Assembly: GCA_021818585.1 (NCBI GenBank)
Contig: JAKATU010000017.1
Coordinates: forward strand, 1 to 64,000
Direction of reading: 5' to 3'
From: Acidobacteriota bacterium
GTDB lineage: Bacteria; Acidobacteriota; Terriglobia; Terriglobales; Acidobacteriaceae
Length of the DNA: 64,000 bases
The translations under genes were made by a program, and so were the position numbers. The stretch's first letter is position 1; every line of letters begins with the position of its first letter. Of the stretch, positions 25,473 to 33,840 are shown in pieces. Below the pieces are notes generated by a model. That model saw only the letters and a list, made by a program, of their open reading frames with translations. It did no database searches and was not told where the DNA came from.

Positions 25473-26336
25473 CTACGGTAGCACGCGGTCGAGCAGCGGC
25501 GCCAGTTTTTCGCGTGTGGCCTGGGGGATGGCGTCTTTACTGGTGAGAATGGCGTAGGTGAGAGCAGACTTGCATGGGCAAGTGCGCTCGGTGGGCAGAA
25601 GGCCGACGGTGGCACGGATGACGCGGGCGGCGTTGGCGCTGTTCTGATGGATGACAGCGACGATCTGTTCCACGGTGACGTCGTCGTGGCCTTCGTGCCA
25701 GCAGTCGTAGTCGGTGACCATGGCGAGGGTGGCGTAGCAGATTTCGGCTTCGCGGGCGAGCTTGGCTTCCTGGAGGTTGGTCATGCCGATGATGTCCGCG
25801 CCCCAGCTGCGGTAGAGGTTGGACTCGGCGCGGGTGGAGAACTGCGGGCCCTCCATGCAGACGTAGGTTCCGCCCTGCTTGCCGATGACATTCTCTTTGT
25901 GGCAGGCATCGGTGAAGGCTTTGGCGACGTTGGCGCAGACGGGGTCGCCGAAGGCGACGTGGGCCACGATGCCTTCGCCGAAAAAGGTGGCGGTGCGGTG
26001 GTGTGTGCGGTCGATGAACTGGTCAGGAATGACGAAGTCAGTGGGTTTGTGCTCGGCTTTGAGGGAGCCGACAGCGGATACGGAGAGGATGCGCTCGACG
26101 CCGATCTTCTTCATGGCGAAAATGTTGGCGCGGAAGTTGAGCTCGGAGGGCAGGATGCGATGGCCGCGGCCGTGGCGGGCGAGGAAAGCGACTTTGCGGC
26201 CGTCAAGGTCGCCGAGGACGAGCGGGTCACTGGGTGAACCGAAGGGGGTTTCGACGGCGACTTCGCGCACATTGGTGAGGCCGGGCATGGAGTAGAGTCC
26301 GCTGCCGCCGATGATGCCAATTTCTGCCTGTTGCAT
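25473..26336 (-). CDS. mtnP: S-methyl-5'-thioadenosine phosphorylase
   Basis: 287-residue purine-nucleoside phosphorylase family member that splits methylthioadenosine to adenine and methylthioribose-1-phosphate in methionine salvage. Visible are [32 protein letters not shown], the MTAP-type [47 protein letters not shown] and [15 protein letters not shown], whose Asp residues distinguish adenine-type from guanine-type enzymes. Trailing residues include a CPCK pair of unknown meaning. Confidence 0.92.
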   Translation of the reverse strand: MQQAEIGIIGGSGLYSMPGLTNVREVAVETPFGSPSDPLVLGDLDGRKVAFLARHGRGHRILPSELNFRANIFAMKKIGVERILSVSAVGSLKAEHKPTDFVIPDQFIDRTHHRTATFFGEGIVAHVAFGDPVCANVAKAFTDACHKENVIGKQGGTYVCMEGPQFSTRAESNLYRSWGADIIGMTNLQEAKLAREAEICYATLAMVTDYDCWHEGHDDVTVEQIVAVIHQNSANAARVIRATVGLLPTERTCPCKSALTYAILTSKDAIPQATREKLAPLLDRVLP

Positions 26337-26370
26337 TTACTGCTCCGAGGGTTGGGAGTTTACAGAAATG

Positions 26371-27954
26371 TCAGTATAAATGGCGGGTTTCAATGCGGGC
26401 GGCGCGGGCGGCGATGGGGAGTTCGCAGCGGAGGAAGCCGGCTTGCTTTGTGAAGTCGCGGATGCCGCTGGTGAGGTCGGGGTAGGCGGGGTGGTATGCG
26501 GCGGTTTCCTGCCCGGTGAAGGCGTGCTGGGCATTGAGGAGCATGAGGTTGAGATTGCGGGCGGTTTTGAGCGGAAAGCTCTCACTGACGAAGACGTAGC
26601 GGTTGGTGATGGTGATGAGGACAGGGCCCTGGCTGGTTGAGTAGACGCGATCGTCAGGCGTGGAGGTGGGCTGGAGTTTTGCGCCGGGGTATTCCTGGTG
26701 GATTTCCATTTCGTAGTTTCGGGCGAAGATTTGGGCGGTGGTGGGGGTTTTCCAGCGGGAGAGATAGAAGAGCGCGACGGATGCGGTGGATTTGGGGTCT
26801 GTGGCTTGTTTGTTCTGGGCGACATAGTAGATGCCTCCGTCCCACTGGGAGGCGATCCGGGTGGCCTGTTTGGTGGAGGTGGTGAGCTGGAGGAGCATTT
26901 TGGCGTCGAGGTCGCCCATGACGCCGATGTCGTATGGCCTGTAGTCGTGGTCGAGGAGCGGGTGGATGTTGGGCATGGTGAGGATGGGCATGGGGGTGTG
27001 GGCCTCGTATGCCTGGGGGTTCATGATCTGGTAGCTGGTGGAGGGAGGATTGTCGAGTGCGCCGGCGAAGGCTCGGTGAATGCCGAGGTCGCGGATCAGT
27101 TCGATTTCGAAGCGAAGGCCCTGATCGTAGGGGAAAATGAGCGACTCGCGGAGGACGCGCGGGGCGGAGTTCATGACGGGCGAGTTGCTGGAGCTGCTGT
27201 TGAGGTCGCCGAGATGAGCAAGCATGTAGTCGGGATTGTCGGCGATGGTGACGTGATGCGGCCGGAGAGCGTAGTCGATGTAGGTGACCATGGCCTGGCC
27301 TTCGAGGACGGCCTGACGGGCAGTGTCGTCTTCGTCGGTGCGGATGTGGGCGTTGTCCTGGCGGACGTTGCGGGAGATGCCGTCGAGGGATTTGTCGTCC
27401 CACTTCTGGAGATTGACGTGCTGATCCTGCAGGGCGTGCATGAGCTCGTGGGCCATGACGGGCTTCTGGACGGCTGGCGCGACCCAGTTGAGGAGGTAGA
27501 CGGTTTTGGTCTTGCTGTCGTAGTAGCCGGCGATCTGCTCCTTAAGGAGCTTGATCATGAAGGGGCCCAGGTCGAAGTTCTGCGGCAGGAGTCCGAATTT
27601 TTTGAGGACGATGGCGGAACGGAGCATGCGTTTGGCGGACTTGCCGTTTTTCATCTGTGAGTCGAGATACTTCTCGACGTCGGCGCGGCTGGTGAGTTGG
27701 CGTTTGACGGGGTGCTCGATGGGCAGGCCGGAGTCGTGCGAGTCGAACTGGAGGATCTGGTCGATGGAGGCGAAGAGCTCTTTGGCCTGCTGGGGGGTGA
27801 TGAGGGAGTCCGGCTTTTTGGCTGGGGTGGTCTGCTTTTGCGCGGGCGCGGCGGGCTGGGTTGCGGCTTGCGCGCGGGCGGGCGTGGCGGAGAGTGCACA
27901 AAGAGTGAACAGGGCCAGAACAGCGGCGATGCGGGACGGGATGGAGAGATTCAT
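26371..27954 (-). CDS. Secreted HExxH zincin-like protein
   Basis: 527 residues with a signal peptide (about 1-29, ending TPARAQA), a Pro/Gln/Thr-rich linker and a zincin-like core. MAHELMHALQDQH holds HExxH (His169, Glu170, His173), and VLEGQAMVTYID supplies a possible third zinc ligand (Glu218), an arrangement like that of EGxA-type zincins. The remaining 300 residues are not recognised; near the C-terminus there is a stretch on surface or lipoprotein-like beta strands. Periplasmic or exported peptidase is inferred. It stands alone, 34 bases upstream of mtnP and divergent from ygfZ. Confidence 0.7.
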   Translation of the reverse strand: MNLSIPSRIAAVLALFTLCALSATPARAQAATQPAAPAQKQTTPAKKPDSLITPQQAKELFASIDQILQFDSHDSGLPIEHPVKRQLTSRADVEKYLDSQMKNGKSAKRMLRSAIVLKKFGLLPQNFDLGPFMIKLLKEQIAGYYDSKTKTVYLLNWVAPAVQKPVMAHELMHALQDQHVNLQKWDDKSLDGISRNVRQDNAHIRTDEDDTARQAVLEGQAMVTYIDYALRPHHVTIADNPDYMLAHLGDLNSSSSNSPVMNSAPRVLRESLIFPYDQGLRFEIELIRDLGIHRAFAGALDNPPSTSYQIMNPQAYEAHTPMPILTMPNIHPLLDHDYRPYDIGVMGDLDAKMLLQLTTSTKQATRIASQWDGGIYYVAQNKQATDPKSTASVALFYLSRWKTPTTAQIFARNYEMEIHQEYPGAKLQPTSTPDDRVYSTSQGPVLITITNRYVFVSESFPLKTARNLNLMLLNAQHAFTGQETAAYHPAYPDLTSGIRDFTKQAGFLRCELPIAARAARIETRHLY

Positions 27955-28056
27955 GCGGGAAGATCCTGTAAAACCGTGGTGAAACGTGCTGCGGAGGTGG
28001 GTGCGGAGGGTGAAGCGAGCGGTGCTAGCCGCTTATAATCGAGTGTGAGCCTACAC

Positions 28057-29175
28057 ATGAGCGAAATTTCCGGAGCAGTTACTCCGATGAGAGTTTTTTT
28101 GACGGAAAAGCACGGTAGAGCGATTCTGCGCGAGCACCTGGGCAGGGAAACGGTGCGGCAATGGGGCGATCCTGAGCAGGAGTTCCTCTCGATCCTTGGT
28201 TTGGCGGCGGTTTTTGACCTTGGCTACCGCAGCCTGCTGCGAGTGAGCGGCGGCGACCAGGAGCGCTGGCTGAACGGGATGATCACCAACACGATCAAGG
28301 GGTTGGAACCGGGCCACTCGAATTACAGTTTTGTGCTGAACGCGCAGGGACGAATCCTTGGCGACGTTACGGCTTATCGTTGCACCGATCATATCCTGCT
28401 GGCGACGGATGCGTCGCAGGTGGATACACTTAGCGCACACTTTGACCACTTCATCATCATGGACGATGTGGAACTGGGAACGGTAGCGGGACGGACGGCC
28501 CTTGGCGTGGCGGGACCAAAGGCCGCGGCGGTGCTGGCTGCGGCGGGTTTGCGGTTTCCTGAGGGCGAGCTGAGCTTTGTGGAGTGCGAGTTTGCGGGCG
28601 GAAGCGTGATGATTTCGCAGGAATACTCGCCGGTGACGCCTCGGTTTGCGGTCTGGCTGCCGGAAGCGGCTGCGGCGGGATTATGGCAGAAGCTGCGCGA
28701 GGCAGGCGCTGAGCCGGTGGGTGTTACGGCGCTGGAGATGTTGCGCGTGGCCGAAGGCGTGCCGCAGTTTGGCGTGGATTTTGGCGAGAAGTATCTGCCG
28801 CAGGAGGTGGACGCGGCGCGTCCGCTGCACTTTGCGAAAGGCTGCTATCTGGGGCAGGAGATTGTGGAGCGGATTCGGTCGCGGGCTACGGTGCACCGGC
28901 AGATGCGCGTGCTGGAACTGGATGGCGGCAGACCGGATTCGCCTGCGGCTATCACGGTGGATGGGCAGGCCGTGGGTGAGGTGACGAGTGTGGCGGAGTT
29001 TGCGCTGCCGGGCGGACGGAAGACGCTGGCGCTGGGCATGGTGCGCAATGAACCGATAGCGAAGGGGCTTTCGCTGGAATATGCCGGAGGCAAGGTGCTG
29101 GTGTTGGAAGCGGAAGCAATGAAGGAAGTTCGAGAGAGTTTAAGGACGATTGCAAGAGAGCAGGCGGCGCACTAG
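28057..29175 (+). CDS. ygfZ: YgfZ/GcvT-domain folate-binding protein
   Basis: 372-residue protein of the YgfZ family, which uses tetrahydrofolate to help build or repair certain Fe-S enzymes such as MiaB. The family signature KGCYLGQE (in HFAKGCYLGQEIVERIRSR) is intact, and the GcvT-like beta barrel is seen in residues 40-240. Starts are uncertain: ATG 28057 is used; GTG 28045 and ATG 28087 are in frame, none with a good ribosome-binding site. An A-type Fe-S carrier gene lies about 7 kb downstream. DUF1844, MBL and ribF genes follow on the same strand. Confidence 0.88.
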   Translation: MSEISGAVTPMRVFLTEKHGRAILREHLGRETVRQWGDPEQEFLSILGLAAVFDLGYRSLLRVSGGDQERWLNGMITNTIKGLEPGHSNYSFVLNAQGRILGDVTAYRCTDHILLATDASQVDTLSAHFDHFIIMDDVELGTVAGRTALGVAGPKAAAVLAAAGLRFPEGELSFVECEFAGGSVMISQEYSPVTPRFAVWLPEAAAAGLWQKLREAGAEPVGVTALEMLRVAEGVPQFGVDFGEKYLPQEVDAARPLHFAKGCYLGQEIVERIRSRATVHRQMRVLELDGGRPDSPAAITVDGQAVGEVTSVAEFALPGGRKTLALGMVRNEPIAKGLSLEYAGGKVLVLEAEAMKEVRESLRTIAREQAAH

Positions 29176-29196
29176 CGGCCGGCACGGAGAGAGTTT

Positions 29197-29817
29197 ATGG
29201 ACGAGAAGACGGGATTTACAGTGACGGATCGGCGCAAGTTTACCTCAGACGGAGACTTGCGCGATGGCGCAGTGAGCACGGCAGCCGAAGAGGTTGCGGA
29301 ACCCGCGGCACCCAAGCCTGCGGCGGAGAAGGTTGTGAGCATGCCGCGGCGTGAGGCTCCGGTAGAGGAAACTGCCGCGCCGGAAGCGGCAGCGGACGAG
29401 GCCGACGGCGAGGAAGCCGAAGAGAGTCGCGCGATTACTGACGAGGAGTCCGCGGAGCAGCAAGCGGCTTACCGGGCATCATCAGATACGCTGGACCAGA
29501 TGCTGAAACAGGCGAATCCGGGGATGGAAGCGAGCGGTCCGGTGACGTTTGAGCATGTGATCCAGTCGATTTATCTTTCGGCGATGATTGCGATGGGTGC
29601 AGGCACGGAGCCGGGGCAGAAGCCGAGGGTGGATATTCTGGGTGCGCGGCAGAGCGTGGACATGCTGAGCGTGCTGCAGGAGAAGACCAAGGGCAACCTC
29701 AACGAGCGCGAGACGCGGATGCTGCAGAATGCGCTGTTTGAGCTGCGAATGATGTTCCTTGAGATTACGAACGCGATTGCGCAGGCCGCGCACCAGCCGC
29801 CGAAGGGCAAGGGATAA
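29197..29817 (+). CDS. DUF1844 protein
   Basis: 206 residues. Residues 1-100 are an acidic, Ala/Glu/Pro-rich disordered stretch; the folded part (about 110-200) is a DUF1844 domain with TFEHVIQSIYLSAMIAMG, the block QSVDMLSVLQEKTKGNLNERE and FELRMMFLEITNAI. Function is unknown. It lies 21 bases after ygfZ and 12 before the metallo-hydrolase, probably in one operon. Confidence 0.85.
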   Translation: MDEKTGFTVTDRRKFTSDGDLRDGAVSTAAEEVAEPAAPKPAAEKVVSMPRREAPVEETAAPEAAADEADGEEAEESRAITDEESAEQQAAYRASSDTLDQMLKQANPGMEASGPVTFEHVIQSIYLSAMIAMGAGTEPGQKPRVDILGARQSVDMLSVLQEKTKGNLNERETRMLQNALFELRMMFLEITNAIAQAAHQPPKGKG

Positions 29818-29829
29818 GCCAGCTACAGG

Positions 29830-30609
29830 ATGCAGGCAGAAATTGTCATTCTCGGGAGCGGAACGTCGATGGGCGTGCCGACGTTGGGCTGCACCTGCGC
29901 GGTGTGCACATCGACTGATCCGCGCAATCGGCGTCTGCGGCCATCGATTGCGATTGTGTGGCAAGATCGCTGCGTCGTGGTGGACACGGGGCCGGATTTT
30001 CGCGAGCAGGCGTTGCGGGCGGGGATTCGACAGGTGGATGCGGTGCTTTATACGCATGCGCATGCGGATCACATTCTTGGATTGGATGATCTGCGTCCGC
30101 TGAGCTTTTCACATCGACCGGGTAACATGCCGCTTTATGCGGATGCGGAGACGGGTGCGATTCTGGAGCGGGTGTTTGATTACACCTTTTCGCCGGAGTC
30201 GCCGTATCCGACGCGGGCGCGAGTTAAGTTGCACACGATTGCCGGACACGAGACGGTGGCGGTGGATGGGGCGCGATTCCAGCGAGTGCCTTTGCAGCAT
30301 GGGCCGACGGAGGTTTCCGGTTTCCGGTTTGGGAATGCTGCTTATTTGACGGATATGAAGACGATTCCCGAGTCGAGCCTGCCGTTGCTGGAGGGGCTGG
30401 ACGTGATGATTCTGGATGGGCTGAGGCCGCAGGCGCACCCGAGCCACGCCAACCTGGAAGAGGCGCTTGCGTGGGTGGAGGTGGTGAAGCCGCGCCGCGC
30501 ATGGCTGACGCATATGTCGCATGAGGTGGACCATGAGGCGACGGAAGCGACGTTTCCGTCCCGTGTGCGGCTGTCGTACGACGGGTTGAGAATTCCGATT
30601 GAGATCTGA
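29830..30609 (+). CDS. MBL-fold metallo-hydrolase, PhnP-like
   Basis: 259-residue metallo-beta-lactamase-fold hydrolase. The metal site is seen in YTHAHADHILGLDDLRPL (HxHxDH), with VVVDTGPDFREQAL upstream and later AWLTHMSHEVDHE supplying the further histidines. GSGTSMGVPTLGCTCAVC resembles the PhnP/cyclic-phosphodiesterase group, where cysteines bind an extra zinc. Substrate is unknown; a phosphodiesterase role is inferred. Confidence 0.85.
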   Translation: MQAEIVILGSGTSMGVPTLGCTCAVCTSTDPRNRRLRPSIAIVWQDRCVVVDTGPDFREQALRAGIRQVDAVLYTHAHADHILGLDDLRPLSFSHRPGNMPLYADAETGAILERVFDYTFSPESPYPTRARVKLHTIAGHETVAVDGARFQRVPLQHGPTEVSGFRFGNAAYLTDMKTIPESSLPLLEGLDVMILDGLRPQAHPSHANLEEALAWVEVVKPRRAWLTHMSHEVDHEATEATFPSRVRLSYDGLRIPIEI

Positions 30610-30610
30610 A

Positions 30611-31552
30611 ATGCTAGTATTCCGCTCGCTGGATGAGATTCCCGGAGATTTTGGCCGCTCGGTGGTTGCGATTGGCAATTTCGACGGCGTACACCTGGGG
30701 CACCGGGAGATTCTGGCGGAGGTGCTGCGGCGCGCCGGGGAGCAGGGCGCGGCTTCTGTTGCGGTGACGTTTGATCCGCATCCGGTGCGGGTGCTGCGGC
30801 CGGAGATGGCTCCCAAGCTGATTACGCCGATGCCGCAGCGTCTGGAACTGCTGGCGGAGACAGGCATTGATGCGACGGTGATTCTGCCGTTTACGAAAGA
30901 GTTTTCGCGGATGCCGGCGCGAGTATTTGCCGAGCAGGTGCTGGCGCGCGAGCTGTGCGCGGTAGAGGTGCATGAGGGCGAGAGCTTTCGCTTTGGACAC
31001 AATGCGGAGGCGGGTACGGAAGACCTGGTGCTGCTGGGGCGTGAGCTTGGGTTTGCGGTGTTTGGGCATCGGGTGCTGCGGGTGCGGGGGATTCCGGTTT
31101 CAAGCAGCGAGATACGGCAGCGGATTGCAGCGGGTGAAATGAATGTGGCGCGGTCGCTGCTGGGGCGGGTGTTTTCGATTGAGTCGACGCAGGAGCGTGG
31201 GCGCGGCGTGGGCAGCAAGCTGCTGGTGCCGACGATTAATCTTGCGCCGTATGAGGAGTTGACTCCGGCGCATGGCGTTTATGTGACGCGTGTGCGGGTG
31301 GGTGAGCGGTGGTTTGCGGCGGTTACAAACTGCGGGGTTCGGCCTACGTTTGGGGTGGATAGCTTTGCGATTGAGTCTTATCTGCTGGATTTTGTTTCGG
31401 TAGAGATGACGGCGGAGACGGTGGTGGAGGTTTGCTTTTTGAAGCGGCTGCGGGAGGAGCGGAAGTTTGATTCCGTCGAGGCGCTGAAGGAGCAGATTGT
31501 GCGGGATTTGGCGCGGGCGAAGCGGTATCACGAGAAAGCTTTCAGGTATTAG
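30611..31552 (+). CDS. ribF: Bifunctional riboflavin kinase/FAD synthetase
   Basis: 313-residue enzyme that makes FMN and FAD from riboflavin. The N-terminal FAD synthetase half has AIGNFDGVHLGHREIL and FDPHPVRVLRPE; the C-terminal kinase half has GVGSKLLVPTINL (PTAN motif, here PTIN), GVYVTRVRVG and TNCGVRPTFG. ATG 30611 is used, one base after the MBL stop; a TTG at 30599 would overlap. The stop TAG opens heptad element I. Confidence 0.93.
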   Translation: MLVFRSLDEIPGDFGRSVVAIGNFDGVHLGHREILAEVLRRAGEQGAASVAVTFDPHPVRVLRPEMAPKLITPMPQRLELLAETGIDATVILPFTKEFSRMPARVFAEQVLARELCAVEVHEGESFRFGHNAEAGTEDLVLLGRELGFAVFGHRVLRVRGIPVSSSEIRQRIAAGEMNVARSLLGRVFSIESTQERGRGVGSKLLVPTINLAPYEELTPAHGVYVTRVRVGERWFAAVTNCGVRPTFGVDSFAIESYLLDFVSVEMTAETVVEVCFLKRLREERKFDSVEALKEQIVRDLARAKRYHEKAFRY

Positions 31553-31571
31553 CCGTTAGCTTTTAGCTCTT
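31551..31571 (+). repeat. AGCT-heptad stub I after ribF
   Basis: AGCCGTT, AGCTTTT and AGCTCTT follow in 7-base phase, overlapping the ribF stop codon like elements C-E. No opposing arm is found in the 200 bases before the next gene. It is the only copy seen outside the ribosomal cluster in this window and may be a truncated element. Confidence 0.6.
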
Positions 31572-31778
31572 GGGGTTGGTGGGTTGGCTTTGCGGGGTAG
31601 GAACCGCGGATTTCTTGACTTTTCAGACCGCTTTTGCGATCTGCTTCGCTCGAAATGACCCTTCTTTGGGCGGTTTGTATCTATCTGGATGGCGGGTTGC
31701 GCGGTTTTGGTTAATCGATTGCCAGATTTGCGGTGATGGGCGTATGGTTTGATCAATCGTTTTATCTGGAGGTTTCGG

Positions 31779-33734
31779 ATGCGCTCTTTGCTGCGCTGGG
31801 CGGGTTGTGCATTGTTGATGGGTTGCGTTGCGCTGCCATTGGCGGCGCAGACGACGATGGGTGGACTGGTGGTTCCGGCGCCTACGGCGGAGCATGAGAA
31901 CTTCAAGGTTTCGGTATATATCCCGGTGAATGTGGTGGAGCGGATGTACAGTGACCATGCGTGGCTGGTGAGCTCGTGGAAGACGATTTCAAGCCACGTG
32001 AAGGTAGACAAGGTTTACATCGAGACGTATCGCAGCCGGAATATTGCGAGCGCGGCTGCGATTGATGCGGTGAAGAAGTTTTTTGAGGATCAGGGCGTGG
32101 AGGTTGCCGGGGGGATTGCGTTTTCCGATAAGGACAACGGGCAGTTCCAGTCGTTCTGCTATACGAATCCGGCGGACCGGGCTTATGTGAAGCGAGTTTC
32201 CGAGTTTACGGCGCGGCACTTCAACCACATTATTCTGGATGATTTTTTCTTCAACAACACGAAGACGCCTTCCGATATCAAGGCCAAGGGGAATGAGAGC
32301 TGGTCGCAGTTTCGGCTGAAGCTGATGGATGAGGTTTCGCGCGACCTGGTAGTGGGTCCAGCGAAGGCGATGAATCCGAAGGTTCAGATTGTGATCAAGT
32401 TTCCGAACTGGTATCCGGATTTTGCGGCTAGCGGTTATGACCTGAAGAATGAGCCGCACATTTTCAGCGGGATTTATACGGGCACGGAGACGCGAGACCC
32501 GGTGATTACGGACCAGAATCTGCAGCAGTATGAGAGTTACGAGATTATTCGTTATTTTGACAATGTTGCGCCGAGGAAGAACGGCGGCGGATGGGTGGAT
32601 ACGTTCAGCATTCGCTACGTGGACCGCTACGCAGAAGAGTTGTGGGACACGATGCTGGCGAAGGCCAAGCAGATCAATCTGTTTGAGTATACGGCGCTGC
32701 TGGAGCCGGCGGAGCCGGGAGATCGCGGTGCGTGGGCGAACCTGCCGACGAGTTTTAATTACGACAAACTGTACGGGAAGTCGATGTACCGGATGGGCAA
32801 GTTCGGTTTCCATGTGCATTACCCGACGTTTGCTGCGGTGGCCGGGGATGCCCTGGCGGAGATTGATCCGCTGGTGGGCAAGCTGGGGACGCCGGTGGGA
32901 ATCGATTTGTATCGGCCGTATTACTCGTCGGGCGAGAAGTTTCTGGAGCAGTACCTGGGGATGATCGGGATACCGATCAACATGGTACCTGCGTTTCCGC
33001 AGGGCGCGAAGACGGTGATCCTGACGAAGTCGGCGGCGGCGGACCCGGATATTGTGCAGGAGATCAAGAACAACCTGATGGCGGGCGGCGATGTGGTGGT
33101 GACGTCGGGGCTGGTGAAAGCGCTGGAGCCACGCGGTTTTGGAAGTATTTGCGAGCTGCATGTGGCTGACCGGCAGTTGCGGATCGACAAGTACTGGTCA
33201 GCATTTGGAGCGGGGAACGGCGCGGCGATGGGCTCGACGCCGGGCAAGGATGAGGTGATGGTTCCGGCGGTGGTGTATAAGACGAACGACGCGTGGCCGG
33301 TGGTGCGGGGCACTGCGAACGGATATGGCGCTCCTCTGCTGCTGATGGACCACTACGGGCATGGGAATCTGTTTGTGCTGACGGTTCCGGACAACTTTAA
33401 CGACTTATACGATTTGCCGCAGCCGGTGCTGACGTCGATCAAGAGCTACATTATGCGGGATTTTGCGGTGACGATGGATTCGCCGAGCCAGGTGAGCCTG
33501 TTTACGTACAGCAACGGGACGTTTGTGGTGGAGTCTTACCGGAACAAGCCGGTAACGGTGACTCTGCAGGTACTGGGAGCGGGGAAGAAGCTGGAGAATC
33601 TGATGACAGGCCAGTCCGTTATGGGCGAAGCCGCGCTGCCTGGGACGCTGGCGCAGATGCCGGGTGCTCCACCGCGGACGAGCTTTACGGTTACGGTGAT
33701 GCCGCACAGCTTTGTTGGGTTCAAGGCGGAATAG
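31779..33734 (+). CDS. Secreted protein of unknown function, possibly a glycosidase-like barrel
   Basis: 651 residues with a signal peptide (about 1-24, ending LPLAAQ). The ATG at 31779 has GGAGG six bases upstream. The N-terminal 330 residues alternate helices and strands and include NHIILDDFFFNNTK (Asp153, Asp154), reminiscent of an acidic pair at a strand end in TIM-barrel glycosidases; a later part carries YRPYYSSGEKFLEQYLGMIGI and PAFPQGAKTVILTKSAAAD, like a class-I-glutaminase-type or trimerisation domain of beta-galactosidase-like proteins. The last 100 residues look like a beta-sandwich. I cannot name a family. Confidence 0.6.
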   Translation: MRSLLRWAGCALLMGCVALPLAAQTTMGGLVVPAPTAEHENFKVSVYIPVNVVERMYSDHAWLVSSWKTISSHVKVDKVYIETYRSRNIASAAAIDAVKKFFEDQGVEVAGGIAFSDKDNGQFQSFCYTNPADRAYVKRVSEFTARHFNHIILDDFFFNNTKTPSDIKAKGNESWSQFRLKLMDEVSRDLVVGPAKAMNPKVQIVIKFPNWYPDFAASGYDLKNEPHIFSGIYTGTETRDPVITDQNLQQYESYEIIRYFDNVAPRKNGGGWVDTFSIRYVDRYAEELWDTMLAKAKQINLFEYTALLEPAEPGDRGAWANLPTSFNYDKLYGKSMYRMGKFGFHVHYPTFAAVAGDALAEIDPLVGKLGTPVGIDLYRPYYSSGEKFLEQYLGMIGIPINMVPAFPQGAKTVILTKSAAADPDIVQEIKNNLMAGGDVVVTSGLVKALEPRGFGSICELHVADRQLRIDKYWSAFGAGNGAAMGSTPGKDEVMVPAVVYKTNDAWPVVRGTANGYGAPLLLMDHYGHGNLFVLTVPDNFNDLYDLPQPVLTSIKSYIMRDFAVTMDSPSQVSLFTYSNGTFVVESYRNKPVTVTLQVLGAGKKLENLMTGQSVMGEAALPGTLAQMPGAPPRTSFTVTVMPHSFVGFKAE

Positions 33735-33840
33735 GCCGCGAGTTTCGACGAGAGGAAATCGGATGTGAGCGTAGTAACGGGATTTCGTTGGAATTCCGAG
33801 GCCGAATGGAGGTAGGCTTGGAGCGCCAGTGAGGTGCCCC

